Shown here one piece after another: positions 56,201 through 64,000 of a stretch of 64,000 nt of DNA. How positions within the stretch are numbered: the first letter of the stretch is position 1; each line of letters opens with the position of its first letter. Under the pieces are notes generated by a model that saw only the letters and a program-made list of their open reading frames with translations, ran no database searches and was not told the origin of the DNA. The stretch covers positions 124,001 to 188,000 of the forward strand of contig NZ_JANIKQ010000001.1 of NCBI RefSeq assembly GCF_024580525.1, read 5' to 3'. Source of the DNA: Neisseria dentiae. Its GTDB lineage: Bacteria > Pseudomonadota > Gammaproteobacteria > Burkholderiales > Neisseriaceae. The position numbers and the translations under genes were made by a program.

Positions 56201-58837
56201 ATCCTGCGCCGACTTGTTTGCCGCGGCCTGTATGGCAACACTACGGGCCGATGCTTCGGCTTGCAATGCCCGCTGCCGGGCGGCAGCTTCGGCCGCCACT
56301 TTGTTTGAAGCATCTACCGCCGCCGCGATTTGCGCCTTCGCCGCCGCAGATTCTGCCGCGCCGGCCATATCGCTGTTTAACGATGCAATCAGGCTTTGGC
56401 TTAAGGCAGATTTGCCAATCGCTCCTTGCACTTGTTGCACAATCGGCGCTGGGTCTTTATCGGCCTGCCCGCGCACCGCAGCGGTAAATTCGCCCGTGTT
56501 ACCGGCTGCGTCCACCATACGCACCCAAAAATAATAGGTATCGGCCACACCGACACCCGTTAATTGATAGCTGTTTTGCGGATAGGGCAGACTTGCGAGC
56601 TTAGAGGCCGTCTGAAAATCGCTACTGCGGCTATACCACAGTTCTGATACCAATTCAGACACTACTGTTTGCGGCAACACCCAATCTACGGCAATCGCCA
56701 GCGTTTTAGGCGTGCAGCGCAAACCGGTAACGTTGTAATCAATCGACCATGCCTTTACCAACGGTTCAGACAACACGCCCCGCGCATTTTTGCCGCGGAT
56801 TTCCGCTTTGTAATTGCCGTTAGGCAAACCTTGCAGCTTGATTTCGGGCGTTTCGGCATCAGGGATATGGCGGTAAACCTTGCCGTCTTTATACAGCTTG
56901 ATATCGTAGGTCAACACCGTGCCGTCGGCGGTAAGGTTGTCCCAAGTAATCACCACCGCGCCGTTTTCGGTTTTCAGGTTGGCGTTGATTAACTCGGGCT
57001 GCACATTATGCAAGGTGTGGCGTTGGCGGTCGAAATTCGCCCAACCGTCCACCACACCGTATTTCTGCGGGTCGTGCAGCAATGCGGTAATGGTATAAGT
57101 GCCGTCGTCGGTGTTTTCTTTGATGCCGATAGCACGATAAAGCCGCGGCTTTACTTTGCCGGACAAAACCCATACCGCGCCCGCATCGGCCACCAAAGGT
57201 TTATCCAGCCGCACTTGGTTTTTAGCATTAACCGCTGCCACTTTTGCCGACACCACGCCGTTTTCAGACGCGATATGCAACGTCATACCAACCGTTGCCT
57301 GCACTTCGCGATCCAACGTTACCGTATTGCCTGCCGCCGCCGCAATGCGGCCGCTCAATTCGGCGCCCGCATAATCGTTATCCATCACTTGAATAATATC
57401 GTAGGGCAGATGGCGCAATCCCTCGCGCCCAACGGTAAACGTTACCGTGTTTTGCTGGCGCAATTCGGTTTGCAGCGTCCACGCCCCGAAACGCGCCGCC
57501 TGCCCGCGCGAATCGCAGCCGAACGCCGCCACCCGCTTGATATTCAGGCCGTAGCGTTTGATGGCTTCGTCATCGGCAATGTATTCGGTTTTGGCGCGGT
57601 AGCCGTCGTGCTTGTCGAGATACTGCACATGCACGGCGGTATGCACCGATTTCAGCGGCGCACCGCTGTATGAAAACAGGCCGTCCACCACGTTGCTGTT
57701 GCTGTATTGCGCCACAGGGTCGCTGTTGCTGTCCAATACCACGGATACCTGATTGCCGTTCCAAACCGGCAGACCGGTAAACACACTGGCCAAGTCGGTA
57801 AGCAATTCCCCCGCCTGCCGCGCATCGGTTATATACGCATTGCACACAAAGCGCGGCTCCTGTCCACCGAAACCGTCCGGCACAAGCTCGTCGCAATAGC
57901 GGGCAACCTGATACAGGCTCCACTTGTCGATATCCGATACTTTCAGACGACCCGCCAAGGTGCTGTAACGCGGATTCGTCAGCAAATCGTAAAACACCCA
58001 TGCGGGATTGTTCGTCCACGCCGTTTTAAAGCTGCCGTCCCACGTTTGGCCGCTGTATTGGCGGGTTTCGGGGTTGTAGTTGGCCGGCACCTTAACCATT
58101 TTGCCTTTCAGCAGGTAATTGCGGCGCGGAACCTGATTGCCGAATTGGTCGGAATCGATTTTCAGGGCGGCTACGGCGGTATGCGGATAGCACAGTTTGG
58201 CATCGACGATTTCCACATACGACGCAAAAAAGGTTTTGTTAGACACCTTATCACTGTTGCTGTCTGCCGTTACCCGCGACACACGAAGATTAAACGGCAC
58301 GGGCGGCAGGCTGTCAAACACCACATCGTGATAATACGCACCGCTGCTTTTTTCGGTAAACGCAACCACCTGCGAGGCCGATACACCGTTTGCGCCCACC
58401 AACTCAACCAACAACGATGTATTGGCCGGCAACACATCGCCGTTATCCTGCACGGATACGTTGCGCTCCACGCCCACCGTTACGCGGATGCGGTTCACAA
58501 GGCCGTCTGAAATGCCGCGCACCACGGGCGTATTCTTTTTCACTTGGGCAGACACCGCCACCGTGCGTTCGCTGCCGTCAAATCCGGGCACATACGCCTG
58601 ATCCTGCCCGCCGCGCAGGAAATACGCCGTTACGCCGTGGAAATTGTAGCTGCCGTCGGCATTTTGCACGGGCGTATCGTTGAAAAACACGCTTTTCAAG
58701 GGCGCATCGTTGCCGTTGGCAAAACCCGATACCACGCCTTCGCTCACCGCATCGATAATGCGCAGGTTTTGCGCCGAGCTTAACGTATTCGGTGCTTCGT
58801 AAGGAGTGCGTGCGCCGCCGCCTGATTTACCGCCCAT
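53228..58837 (-). CDS. Phage tail tip / host specificity protein J
   Basis: An 1869-residue lambda J-like protein that forms the tail tip and contacts the host. The N-terminal 700 residues hold the conserved tip domains (GGGARTPYEAPNTLSSAQ start; later KMVKVPANYNPETRQYSGQTWDGSF). Fibronectin III-like domains follow (about 610-800). Next come long Ala-rich coiled coils and two copies of a 211-residue module (about residues 983-1193 and 1472-1682), each ending in KLERGSVATDWSATPDD, like carbohydrate-binding sandwich domains in tail fibres. The C-terminus (HLVAGAEIQSPVITGG to the end) is a DUF1983-type tip. It begins four bases after tail protein I. Confidence 0.93.
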   Translation of the reverse strand: MGGKSGGGARTPYEAPNTLSSAQNLRIIDAVSEGVVSGFANGNDAPLKSVFFNDTPVQNADGSYNFHGVTAYFLRGGQDQAYVPGFDGSERTVAVSAQVKKNTPVVRGISDGLVNRIRVTVGVERNVSVQDNGDVLPANTSLLVELVGANGVSASQVVAFTEKSSGAYYHDVVFDSLPPVPFNLRVSRVTADSNSDKVSNKTFFASYVEIVDAKLCYPHTAVAALKIDSDQFGNQVPRRNYLLKGKMVKVPANYNPETRQYSGQTWDGSFKTAWTNNPAWVFYDLLTNPRYSTLAGRLKVSDIDKWSLYQVARYCDELVPDGFGGQEPRFVCNAYITDARQAGELLTDLASVFTGLPVWNGNQVSVVLDSNSDPVAQYSNSNVVDGLFSYSGAPLKSVHTAVHVQYLDKHDGYRAKTEYIADDEAIKRYGLNIKRVAAFGCDSRGQAARFGAWTLQTELRQQNTVTFTVGREGLRHLPYDIIQVMDNDYAGAELSGRIAAAAGNTVTLDREVQATVGMTLHIASENGVVSAKVAAVNAKNQVRLDKPLVADAGAVWVLSGKVKPRLYRAIGIKENTDDGTYTITALLHDPQKYGVVDGWANFDRQRHTLHNVQPELINANLKTENGAVVITWDNLTADGTVLTYDIKLYKDGKVYRHIPDAETPEIKLQGLPNGNYKAEIRGKNARGVLSEPLVKAWSIDYNVTGLRCTPKTLAIAVDWVLPQTVVSELVSELWYSRSSDFQTASKLASLPYPQNSYQLTGVGVADTYYFWVRMVDAAGNTGEFTAAVRGQADKDPAPIVQQVQGAIGKSALSQSLIASLNSDMAGAAESAAAKAQIAAAVDASNKVAAEAAARQRALQAEASARSVAIQAAANKSAQDLTAKAAEIGTRIGAVENVNATQAQQISTVTAAQADTAAGLETERRARADGDKAAAAARETLAARVATAEGNITKETQARVSADNAQIAETNALKTRVGNAESGITRLQQTVADQDRATATQLNAITAGLNNLGGVNLLVDSEYIKMGAWNSSSQLSASAFRGRRLIRLSPKSDGVAQIGVVQLAEKGLTRLVAGFQYTLSFNVQGTAGFSRSGLNYIYLVRDAAEGGNHRLEAVSITSSLNNRVKLTFTSPFTSNTVRLLIAAAGTFAADDWFAFHSVKLERGSVATDWSATPDDLDAAVSAVDAALTEYKQAQATVNKAQTDEIHSARSAVAANAAEIQTLKSTKADSNRVAALARESLQSEWKGYADELNNVEYVNQQNIADLRTPGYFAAKSKGTYKMLILSDFVGIAGYGFLTIETVNAFGASTHVTQRAVSSNGGILWTRSGRDAENWNAWVRSESTAGAAEKADAAKTAAIAAAADDAQRKADAAKTAAIAAAADDAQRKADAAKTAAERAAQAKADAAKAQAIAEASGDATSKANAAKAQAIADAAAKDAVLKQQAAADAQAKADKAKAQAIAEANRLNGLTDAKVTRLQQTVADQDRATATQLNAITAGLNNLGGVNLLVDSEYIKMGAWNSSSQLSASAFRGRRLIRLSPKSDGVAQIGVVQLAEKGLTRLVAGFQYTLSFNVQGTAGFSRSGLNYIYLVRDAAEGGNHRLEAVSITSSLNNRVKLTFTSPFTSNTVRLLIAAAGTFAADDWFAFHSVKLERGSVATDWSATPDDLDAAVSAVDAALTEYKQAQVTKEQATANQISGLKTRLGTAEATVDQTSSAVATLGGKVQAMYSLKTEAVSGGRRVISGLALGADGQTGDSQVLVYANKFAIVDPASKSVQTPFVVVTENGRSKMALDGDMIASGSIHGKHLVAGAEIQSPVITGGRASFGNGRFIVDENGWVSINGNDRVGLKMNSDAIEVYDEHGHLKIRIGKLR
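53791..54423. repeat. 633-base direct repeat in J, copy nearer the C-terminus
   Basis: It matches 55258-55890 at an offset of 1467 bases (489 codons), so the frame is kept. I find one base change in the span (C at 54413, T in the other copy). The encoded residues are the same except where the ends diverge. Confidence 0.9.
54655..54805. repeat. 57-base tandem repeats in J coding for an Ala-rich coiled coil
   Basis: The unit encoding ADAAKTAAIAAAADDAQRK occurs twice in full and a third time in part, with the DNA units identical where they overlap. The period of 57 bases (19 residues) keeps the frame. Slippage here would lengthen or shorten the fibre stalk. Confidence 0.85.
55258..55890. repeat. 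633-base direct repeat in J, copy nearer the N-terminus
   Basis: Partner of the repeat at 53791-54423. The two are separated by 834 bases that code for Ala-rich coiled coil and a different beta module. Confidence 0.9.
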
Positions 58838-58840
58838 TTT

Positions 58841-59581
58841 CTAAACCTTTTTCAAAACAGATATATAATTACGCGCCCGCACCGAATCATTCGCAAAATC
58901 GGTGTTGTAGCGTTGCCCGTTCGGCGCGGTGGCCGCCTTGCCGGTAACAAATTTCTTTTCGATATCCAGCGTTACATCGCGGGCGGTCGGGTCGGTCAAC
59001 ACCGCATCGCCCGACGTTTCCAAACGCCGCGATTCGACACCTTGAGACACCACACGGCTACCCGCATACACCAAACCGTAAGCCAACGGCACCGGCCGCC
59101 CTTGCGCCACCGTGTTGTCCAAATTGGAAAACGACGTATTGCGGCTTTGCTGCACGCCGTGTTTTTCGGTATCCAATTTCGGCTGCTTGGTCAGCATCTG
59201 CGCCACGCCGCTTATCAACAAACCTACACCCGCATTAATCAAATAACCGCCAATAGGCCCACCAATACCCGTATAGGATAAGACTGCACCAACCACTATC
59301 AATACAACACCACCGATAACCTGCCCAGCTTTGCCCGCACCCGCCACTCGCGGGACGATATGCAGAATGCCGCTGTCAGGCCGTCTGAAATTGCTTTCGA
59401 TATTCTCTTCGGTTTGGTCTTGCCCTTTGAAGCGCACCTGAAACAAACCGTCCCGAATCGCCTGCCGCAAGCCTTGAATCTGCACAAACAGCGCGTGCAG
59501 GGCTTCGGCGGGCGTTTCCGCGTGCAAATCAAAACGGCGGCCGTATTTGCGCAGGCCGCCGTATAAACAAACTGTAATCAT
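58841..59581 (-). CDS. Phage tail assembly protein I
   Basis: A 246-residue lambda gpI-type protein. It has an N-terminal ubiquitin-like part (MITVCLYGGLRKYGRRFDLHAETPAEALHAL), a glycine-rich hydrophobic middle (GGVVLIVVGAVLSYTGIGGPIGGYLI, about residues 98-123), and a C-terminal domain. It helps assemble the tail tip with J. The start at 59581 overlaps the K-like gene by four bases. Confidence 0.88.
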   Translation of the reverse strand: MITVCLYGGLRKYGRRFDLHAETPAEALHALFVQIQGLRQAIRDGLFQVRFKGQDQTEENIESNFRRPDSGILHIVPRVAGAGKAGQVIGGVVLIVVGAVLSYTGIGGPIGGYLINAGVGLLISGVAQMLTKQPKLDTEKHGVQQSRNTSFSNLDNTVAQGRPVPLAYGLVYAGSRVVSQGVESRRLETSGDAVLTDPTARDVTLDIEKKFVTGKAATAPNGQRYNTDFANDSVRARNYISVLKKV

Positions 59582-60327
59582 AATCCCGCCGAATACACCA
59601 AATCGTTTTCGATTGCCTGTATCATTGCAGGCTCCCATTGCGGATGCCGCCACACCGAATGCGTGAAATCGCGCCAAAAGGCGTTATATGGCTCGCGGCG
59701 GCTCAATTGGTTGTAGGCATGATGCAGCATTTCGCCGTTGCCCAAATACAGCGCGGCATGATCGGCACGGCCCGATGTGCAGGTTAAAAACACATCACCC
59801 GCCTGCAAACTGCCGTCTGAAACCGGCAAAAAACCGCAAGCCTCAATGTGTTTAACCAGTTGCTGATTTTCGGCATCGCCGTACAAATCCGTGCGCCCGT
59901 GGTCGGGCAAATCAATTCCCGCCAACATGTACGCATCGCGCACTAACGCACCGCAATCGTATTCCCCATACTCAAAAACACGCCCGCGCAACGGCGGGCA
60001 GCAGCGGAATGTTTTCAGACGGCCTTGCGTGTACAAAATCCACGGCAGGCCGGTATTGACTTGGCTCAAACGGTCGGCAGGGGATAAGAAAACTGCGCCG
60101 TTCGGGTGCGAATGTACGATTGCTTCAATCTCGCCGAGCATTTCGGCGGCAAACCAATCATCAGGCAACACCGCAAAATGTTCGTTCGGGTCGGGCGCAA
60201 CATTCACACAAGGGAAAAACATCTGCCCCGATTCGGTTTGCACCACAAATCCGCACATTTCGCGCGGCTCGCACTCCAGCGCGTGGCGGTTGATGTGATC
60301 GACCACAACATCATTAAGTTTTATCAT
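59578..60327 (-). CDS. Phage tail tip protein K: JAMM protease and NlpC/P60 peptidase
   Basis: A 249-residue two-domain protein of the lambda gpK type. The N-terminal JAMM/MPN domain (about 1-95) keeps the metal motif HSHPNGAVFLSPAD with Glu20 (LECEPREMCGF) nearby. The C-terminal NlpC/P60 domain (about 105-240) has the catalytic Cys in YDCGALVRDAYML and His in RADHAALYLGNG. It likely processes tip proteins and cuts peptidoglycan peptides during entry. It overlaps the L gene by four bases. Confidence 0.92.
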   Translation of the reverse strand: MIKLNDVVVDHINRHALECEPREMCGFVVQTESGQMFFPCVNVAPDPNEHFAVLPDDWFAAEMLGEIEAIVHSHPNGAVFLSPADRLSQVNTGLPWILYTQGRLKTFRCCPPLRGRVFEYGEYDCGALVRDAYMLAGIDLPDHGRTDLYGDAENQQLVKHIEACGFLPVSDGSLQAGDVFLTCTSGRADHAALYLGNGEMLHHAYNQLSRREPYNAFWRDFTHSVWRHPQWEPAMIQAIENDLVYSAGL

Positions 60328-61043
60328 GACAACACCTTATCCGAACTCGGAAAACCGCCGAACGGCAATACCGCACCTTCCCCGAACCGCGCCTTACAAC
60401 CCAGCAGCCCGCGGCTGCAATCGTCTTTTTTCGGGTCGTTGGTCGGCATATCGAAACGGTCGGCCACGGGGCGGCCGGTATAGCCGCATCCTTCGCCGCG
60501 ATACTGCCAGCAGCAAACGTTGGCCAGCATCACGCGCGACGGTATCACCGCACCATCGGATTCAGACGGCGCGGCCAACTCAAATACCGCCGATTGCGCC
60601 GTCAGCGACACCAACCGCTCGACAAGATATTTCGACACGATTTCCTGTGAGGGGTCGGCCTGCGGGTTGCCCGCCGTAAAATTGGCCGCATCTAAAAATT
60701 TTGCGTAGGTTTGGCGGCGCGTTACCGCCACACCCGCAAAATGGTTGTATTGCTCCGCCGCGCCGGTTACAAAGCCCATGATGTTGGATACCGTGAGGCG
60801 CGGGCGGTTGCCCGCACCCTGCGCCGTCAGCTCAAAACCGTCGGCCTGAATAGGGTAAGGCTCGTAAGCCTGCCCTTTCCATACAACGGCTTGCGATTTT
60901 TCGTTAACCTGATTGCAGAAGTAATGCACCTGCCCGCCCAAAGCGCGGAAATCCACTTCCCACAAATCCACCAACACATCTTGCTCGGCAGCGGTTAATG
61001 CTTTCAGCATCACACCGGACAACTGATTGATACGCGCATTCAT
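60324..61043 (-). CDS. Phage minor tail protein L
   Basis: A 239-residue lambda gpL-type protein. The C-terminal part has a set of cysteines (CCWQYRGEGCGYTG and DDCSRGLLGCKARFG, about residues 182-225) like those that hold an Fe-S cluster in lambda L. It joins the tail tube to the tip. It overlaps the M gene by four bases. Confidence 0.92.
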   Translation of the reverse strand: MNARINQLSGVMLKALTAAEQDVLVDLWEVDFRALGGQVHYFCNQVNEKSQAVVWKGQAYEPYPIQADGFELTAQGAGNRPRLTVSNIMGFVTGAAEQYNHFAGVAVTRRQTYAKFLDAANFTAGNPQADPSQEIVSKYLVERLVSLTAQSAVFELAAPSESDGAVIPSRVMLANVCCWQYRGEGCGYTGRPVADRFDMPTNDPKKDDCSRGLLGCKARFGEGAVLPFGGFPSSDKVLS

Positions 61044-61378
61044 GCCAACACCTCTTCAAATTTCACGGCAAGCTGGTAAACCTTGCCGCCTTTGTGCGTT
61101 TCGCGGTATTCGTCGGCGGTTTTTACCAGCAAACGCGGCCTGCCGGGCGGCTGCCAGTAAAACGATTCCACGCCGCGCCGCGCATCCAAAAACGCCTTGA
61201 TTTCTTCAAGCAATTCTTTTCTGCCGGATAACTGCACGTCCCACATCTGCATTTTCGGCCTTAAACCCGTTGCCTGCCGCTGCTCGTATCCGTCGCCGAA
61301 TTTAACCGTGCGCACGGCAAACTTGTGCGTTACCGACGCGGCGGAATCAACCCGCCAGCGGAATGTTTGTTTTGACAT
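61040..61378 (-). CDS. Phage minor tail protein M
   Basis: A 112-residue lambda gpM-type protein: FRWRVDSAASVTHKFAVRTVKFGDGYEQR at the start and FYWQPPGRPRLLV near the end. The start at 61378 (MSKQTFRW) is preferred over a four-residue extension. It lies between the tape measure gene and L, the usual order. Confidence 0.9.
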   Translation of the reverse strand: MSKQTFRWRVDSAASVTHKFAVRTVKFGDGYEQRQATGLRPKMQMWDVQLSGRKELLEEIKAFLDARRGVESFYWQPPGRPRLLVKTADEYRETHKGGKVYQLAVKFEEVLA

Positions 61379-61393
61379 ATTCACACCCAATCA

Positions 61394-61424
61394 AAAGGCC
61401 GTCTGAAAATTTCAGACGGCCTTT
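61394..61424 (-). terminator. Uptake-sequence hairpin at the tape-measure stop
   Basis: AAAAGGCCGTCTGAAAATTTCAGACGGCCTTT. The TGA stop of the tape measure gene (61414-61412) is the TGA within the uptake word. Confidence 0.65.
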
Positions 61425-64000
61425 GCCATGTTGTAACTGATATTGCCCGGCCGCCAACTATTGGCGATTTCTTCTCTGGATACCGCACGCAAGGCTTGCA
61501 GCATTCCCGCTTCCACTCCGCGCTTCACTTGGCCTTCGGTATCTTCGCCGCCACCTTGCACAGTAATGTTGACCGTGATATTGGCTCCGCCCGCCACACC
61601 GCGCGGCGACCGGAATGCGGGAAACCCCACCGCACCGCCTTCAGCATAGCCTTTCAGACGCAGCCGCTCCACCGCCGACACGCCGCCGTGCCGCGCCACA
61701 TCGCGCTGGCTGAATACCACCTCGCCTTTATGCACGATGCCCGCAGGCTCGTATTTTCCGCCGTGGCCGGTATAGCCGCCATCAGCAAAAAGATTATTGG
61801 ATATATTAGCGTTGGTTCCCCAGCCGGCAGGGGCACCGCCGGTTGCAGATGTAATAATACCCGCCGCAAACTTAGCGGCCTGAATGCGGACAATCATTTT
61901 CAGAATATCCACCAAAAACGATCGCCAATCAGCACGGCGGCCAGTGAAAAATTCCGTCATATTATCTGTTACACCACCCAAAGCGGACACCCAAACATCC
62001 TGCATCTTCTTGCCACTGTTTTGGGCATCTGCAACCCATTTCTGAAACGGCGTTTCCTCCGGCATTTTCATGATTTCAGGGTCAATAGATTTCTGCCCCT
62101 TAATACGCTCCAACCAGTGCGCGTATTGCTCCAAATCAATCAGCCCTTCAGACAAGGCACGGTTAGCCAACTCCAATTCCGCCGCAAAATCCACCACCCC
62201 CGAAGGCTTGGCAAACTGCGACACCAATTCGAGATACTTGGCCACCGACTTATTCAAATCGGTTTGCGCATCGGCCGCTTTGGCCGCTTCCAACGCTTCT
62301 TTCTGCCGCGCTTCATCCCACGTTTTAAATTCAGGCAAAGACAACAGATTGGCTTGCTCGGTAATGGTTTTACCGAAGTTTTCCATCTGCAATTTGGCTT
62401 GGATTTTGGCTTTCTCAATGCGTTGGTTAAAGTTTTCCGCCCATTTGTCAAACGCCGACGGCTCAAACGCACCGAAACCGCCCGCACTCGCCGAATCCAA
62501 GCTGCCGTGCCCTTTTTCAGCAAACTGCCGCTGCAAATCGTTGGCCTTTTTAATCCACAAATCGGCAAACTGCCGCGCCGTCATGTGGCGGTTGCCGCCG
62601 TTTTGCGATACCGCCGCCTGCGCCCTGCCGCGGCTCATGATGGTAGCCAGCGCATCAATCACGTTTTTATCGGGATTGGACAATAAAGCCGCAGCACCGC
62701 CCCAGCCTTGTTGATGGCCCAAATAGTATTCGCCCGCCGTCAAATCGCGCCCGAGCCGACGGCGCAGCTTGGCACTCTGTGCAGCATGGTGCTTTCGTAC
62801 CGCTAAGAACGATTTTTCCAAATCGTATGCGCCCGCCCTGGTCAAGCCGTAATCGCGCAGATATTGCGGCATTACTTGGAAATGCCCCAACGCACCCGAT
62901 TTCTCATTCAACAGGTCTTTACCGCTGGCACTCTCGATTTGATACAACGCAAGCCATTTGGCAGGGTCTTCGCCGTATTTTTTCGCAAGCGCGGCCAATT
63001 TCTGCTGGTTTTGGCTCAAGCTGCTGCCTTTGCCGCTGCCGCGCTTGGATTCGGACAACCTTTCCGCATCATGGCGTTTTTCCAGCAGCTTGATTTCTTT
63101 TTCCGCCGCAGCCACTGATTCACGGCTGGCTCCGGAGTTGCGCAAATCATTGAGACGCTTCCGGGCTTCGGTCAACTCTTCAACGCGCCGTTGCTCCTTA
63201 CTTAAATTCTGCGTGGTCAAGCGCATAAAATAATCCTGCGCTTCTACACCCTTTCGCCCCGCGTCGGCCAAATACTTTTCGCCCCACGCCACCGCATCTT
63301 CGATTTCTATTTCACGCTTGATTCGTTCGCGTTCAGCTTCCAAGCGTTTTTTCTCGGCAGGCGAATAGGTTTGATACAGACCACCGTAAAGCCCGCTGCC
63401 GCCAAGCACTGCGCCGCCCGCTGAAAGCCGTTTTTCCACGTCGGCAAGCTGCTGCTGCAAAGTCTGTTTTCGCCCTACCGATTTCATGGCTTCCCACGCA
63501 CCGGAAGCCGCGTTTTTAATATTCAGCCAGCCTTGCTCGATAAAGCCCAAGTTTTCAATCACGCGCTTGGACATTTCGGCGGATTCGGCGGCGTATTTCT
63601 TTTGCACCAATGCCACCGCCTCTTGTTCGCGGCCTTGTTCCTGCAAGGCTTTCACTTGGGCGTACACGTCCGCAGTCATGCTTTGATAGGTGCGCGACAA
63701 AGCAACCACGGCTTTCAGCGGGTCGTTGGCGATTTCGGTGTATTTCTCAACCAAATCGCCGATACTGTCTCCGGTTGCCTGTGATTGCAGCGTTACCGAT
63801 TCGGCAAACTGTCGGTAGTTTTCCGCGCCGACGGCACCGCTTTTCACGAATGCCAACACGGCTTCGCGCGCATCGCCATAACTGCCGGTGGTTTTACCCG
63901 CCGCGTCGGCGGCATCTTGCAGACGGCCTGCCGAAATACCCGCGCTCTCTCCGGCCAAAATCAAGGCGTTTTGATAGGCACGGGATTCTTCTCCGCCTTT
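61412..64000 (-). CDS. Phage tail tape measure protein (5' end outside the window)
   Basis: At least 862 residues; the frame stays open to the window edge (GGEESRAYQNALILAGESAG), so the start lies beyond 64000. The N-terminal part seen is the conserved TMP region, followed by coiled coil (about 190-300). In the middle is a muralytic, SLT-like domain: LAALAKKYGEDPAKWLALYQIESASG with the likely catalytic Glu, then GALGHFQVMPQYL. The C-terminal third has hydrophobic and Gly-rich parts (FAAGIITSATGGAPAGWG). It fixes tail length and may open the peptidoglycan at injection. Confidence 0.92.
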   Translation of the reverse strand, partial: KGGEESRAYQNALILAGESAGISAGRLQDAADAAGKTTGSYGDAREAVLAFVKSGAVGAENYRQFAESVTLQSQATGDSIGDLVEKYTEIANDPLKAVVALSRTYQSMTADVYAQVKALQEQGREQEAVALVQKKYAAESAEMSKRVIENLGFIEQGWLNIKNAASGAWEAMKSVGRKQTLQQQLADVEKRLSAGGAVLGGSGLYGGLYQTYSPAEKKRLEAERERIKREIEIEDAVAWGEKYLADAGRKGVEAQDYFMRLTTQNLSKEQRRVEELTEARKRLNDLRNSGASRESVAAAEKEIKLLEKRHDAERLSESKRGSGKGSSLSQNQQKLAALAKKYGEDPAKWLALYQIESASGKDLLNEKSGALGHFQVMPQYLRDYGLTRAGAYDLEKSFLAVRKHHAAQSAKLRRRLGRDLTAGEYYLGHQQGWGGAAALLSNPDKNVIDALATIMSRGRAQAAVSQNGGNRHMTARQFADLWIKKANDLQRQFAEKGHGSLDSASAGGFGAFEPSAFDKWAENFNQRIEKAKIQAKLQMENFGKTITEQANLLSLPEFKTWDEARQKEALEAAKAADAQTDLNKSVAKYLELVSQFAKPSGVVDFAAELELANRALSEGLIDLEQYAHWLERIKGQKSIDPEIMKMPEETPFQKWVADAQNSGKKMQDVWVSALGGVTDNMTEFFTGRRADWRSFLVDILKMIVRIQAAKFAAGIITSATGGAPAGWGTNANISNNLFADGGYTGHGGKYEPAGIVHKGEVVFSQRDVARHGGVSAVERLRLKGYAEGGAVGFPAFRSPRGVAGGANITVNITVQGGGEDTEGQVKRGVEAGMLQALRAVSREEIANSWRPGNISYNMAKAV

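Overview
The window reads as a chromosome segment of a Neisseria species (Betaproteobacteria, Neisseriaceae). The clearest sign is the DNA uptake sequence GCCGTCTGAA, mostly as AGGCCGTCTGAA. It occurs dozens of times, often as inverted pairs after genes. A Correia-type element, a dRS3/NIME repeat and the Entner-Doudoroff gene order zwf-pgl-glk-hexR-pgi, divergent from edd-eda, agree with this. A minority uptake-like word, TGCCTGTCTGAA, is also present at about eleven sites, so the species is probably not close to N. meningitidis or N. gonorrhoeae.

Layout. 1-4.1 kb: histidine genes hisH, hisA and hisF on the minus strand, with a small membrane-protein gene and an AT-rich family 4 glycosyltransferase between hisA and hisF. 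4.1-11.1 kb: glutamate synthase, gltB and gltD, separated by an acetyltransferase gene and palindromic repeats; 89 bases of the gltB 3' end are duplicated in the gap. 11.4-21.8 kb: glucose catabolism (edd-eda one way, zwf-pgl-glk-hexR-pgi and a sugar transporter the other), with two HexR-like operators between edd and zwf. 21.9-31 kb: accessory region with htpX, a SulP remnant, a DUF819 gene with an in-frame stop, a LysR/azoreductase pair, a DUF1479 gene, and an IclR regulator facing a frameshifted AEC transporter. 31-34 kb: gyrA, with isoleucine at codon 91. 34-40 kb: a CNP1-like protein, a TauE/SafE exporter, azlCD and the sulfate importer genes cysT-cysW-cysA. 40.1-41.3 kb: an internally deleted IS481-type element with 26-base ends next to an IS110 remnant. 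41.4-49.8 kb: recX, an XRE regulator, cbpM-cbpA, panC and panB, tRNA-Thr, a MOSC protein and pnp.

50.2-64 kb: one end of a lambda-like siphophage prophage, all on the minus strand. In transcription order: tape measure (cut by the window edge), minor tail proteins M and L, K-type protease/peptidase, tail assembly I, the 1869-residue tip protein J, two unknown proteins, holin, SAR endolysin, and an inner spanin with an outer-spanin lipoprotein gene nested inside it.

Intergenic space is rich in palindromes: at least six full copies of a roughly 80-base element with TACTCGGG arms, hairpins with GTAGGTCGGG arms, two 161-base MITEs, one Correia element and one NIME. No wholly new system is evident. 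The most informative items are the nested spanins, the 633-base internal duplication in J, the HexR operator pair, GyrA Ile91, the mixed uptake-sequence dialects, the gltB duplication and several freshly broken transporter genes.
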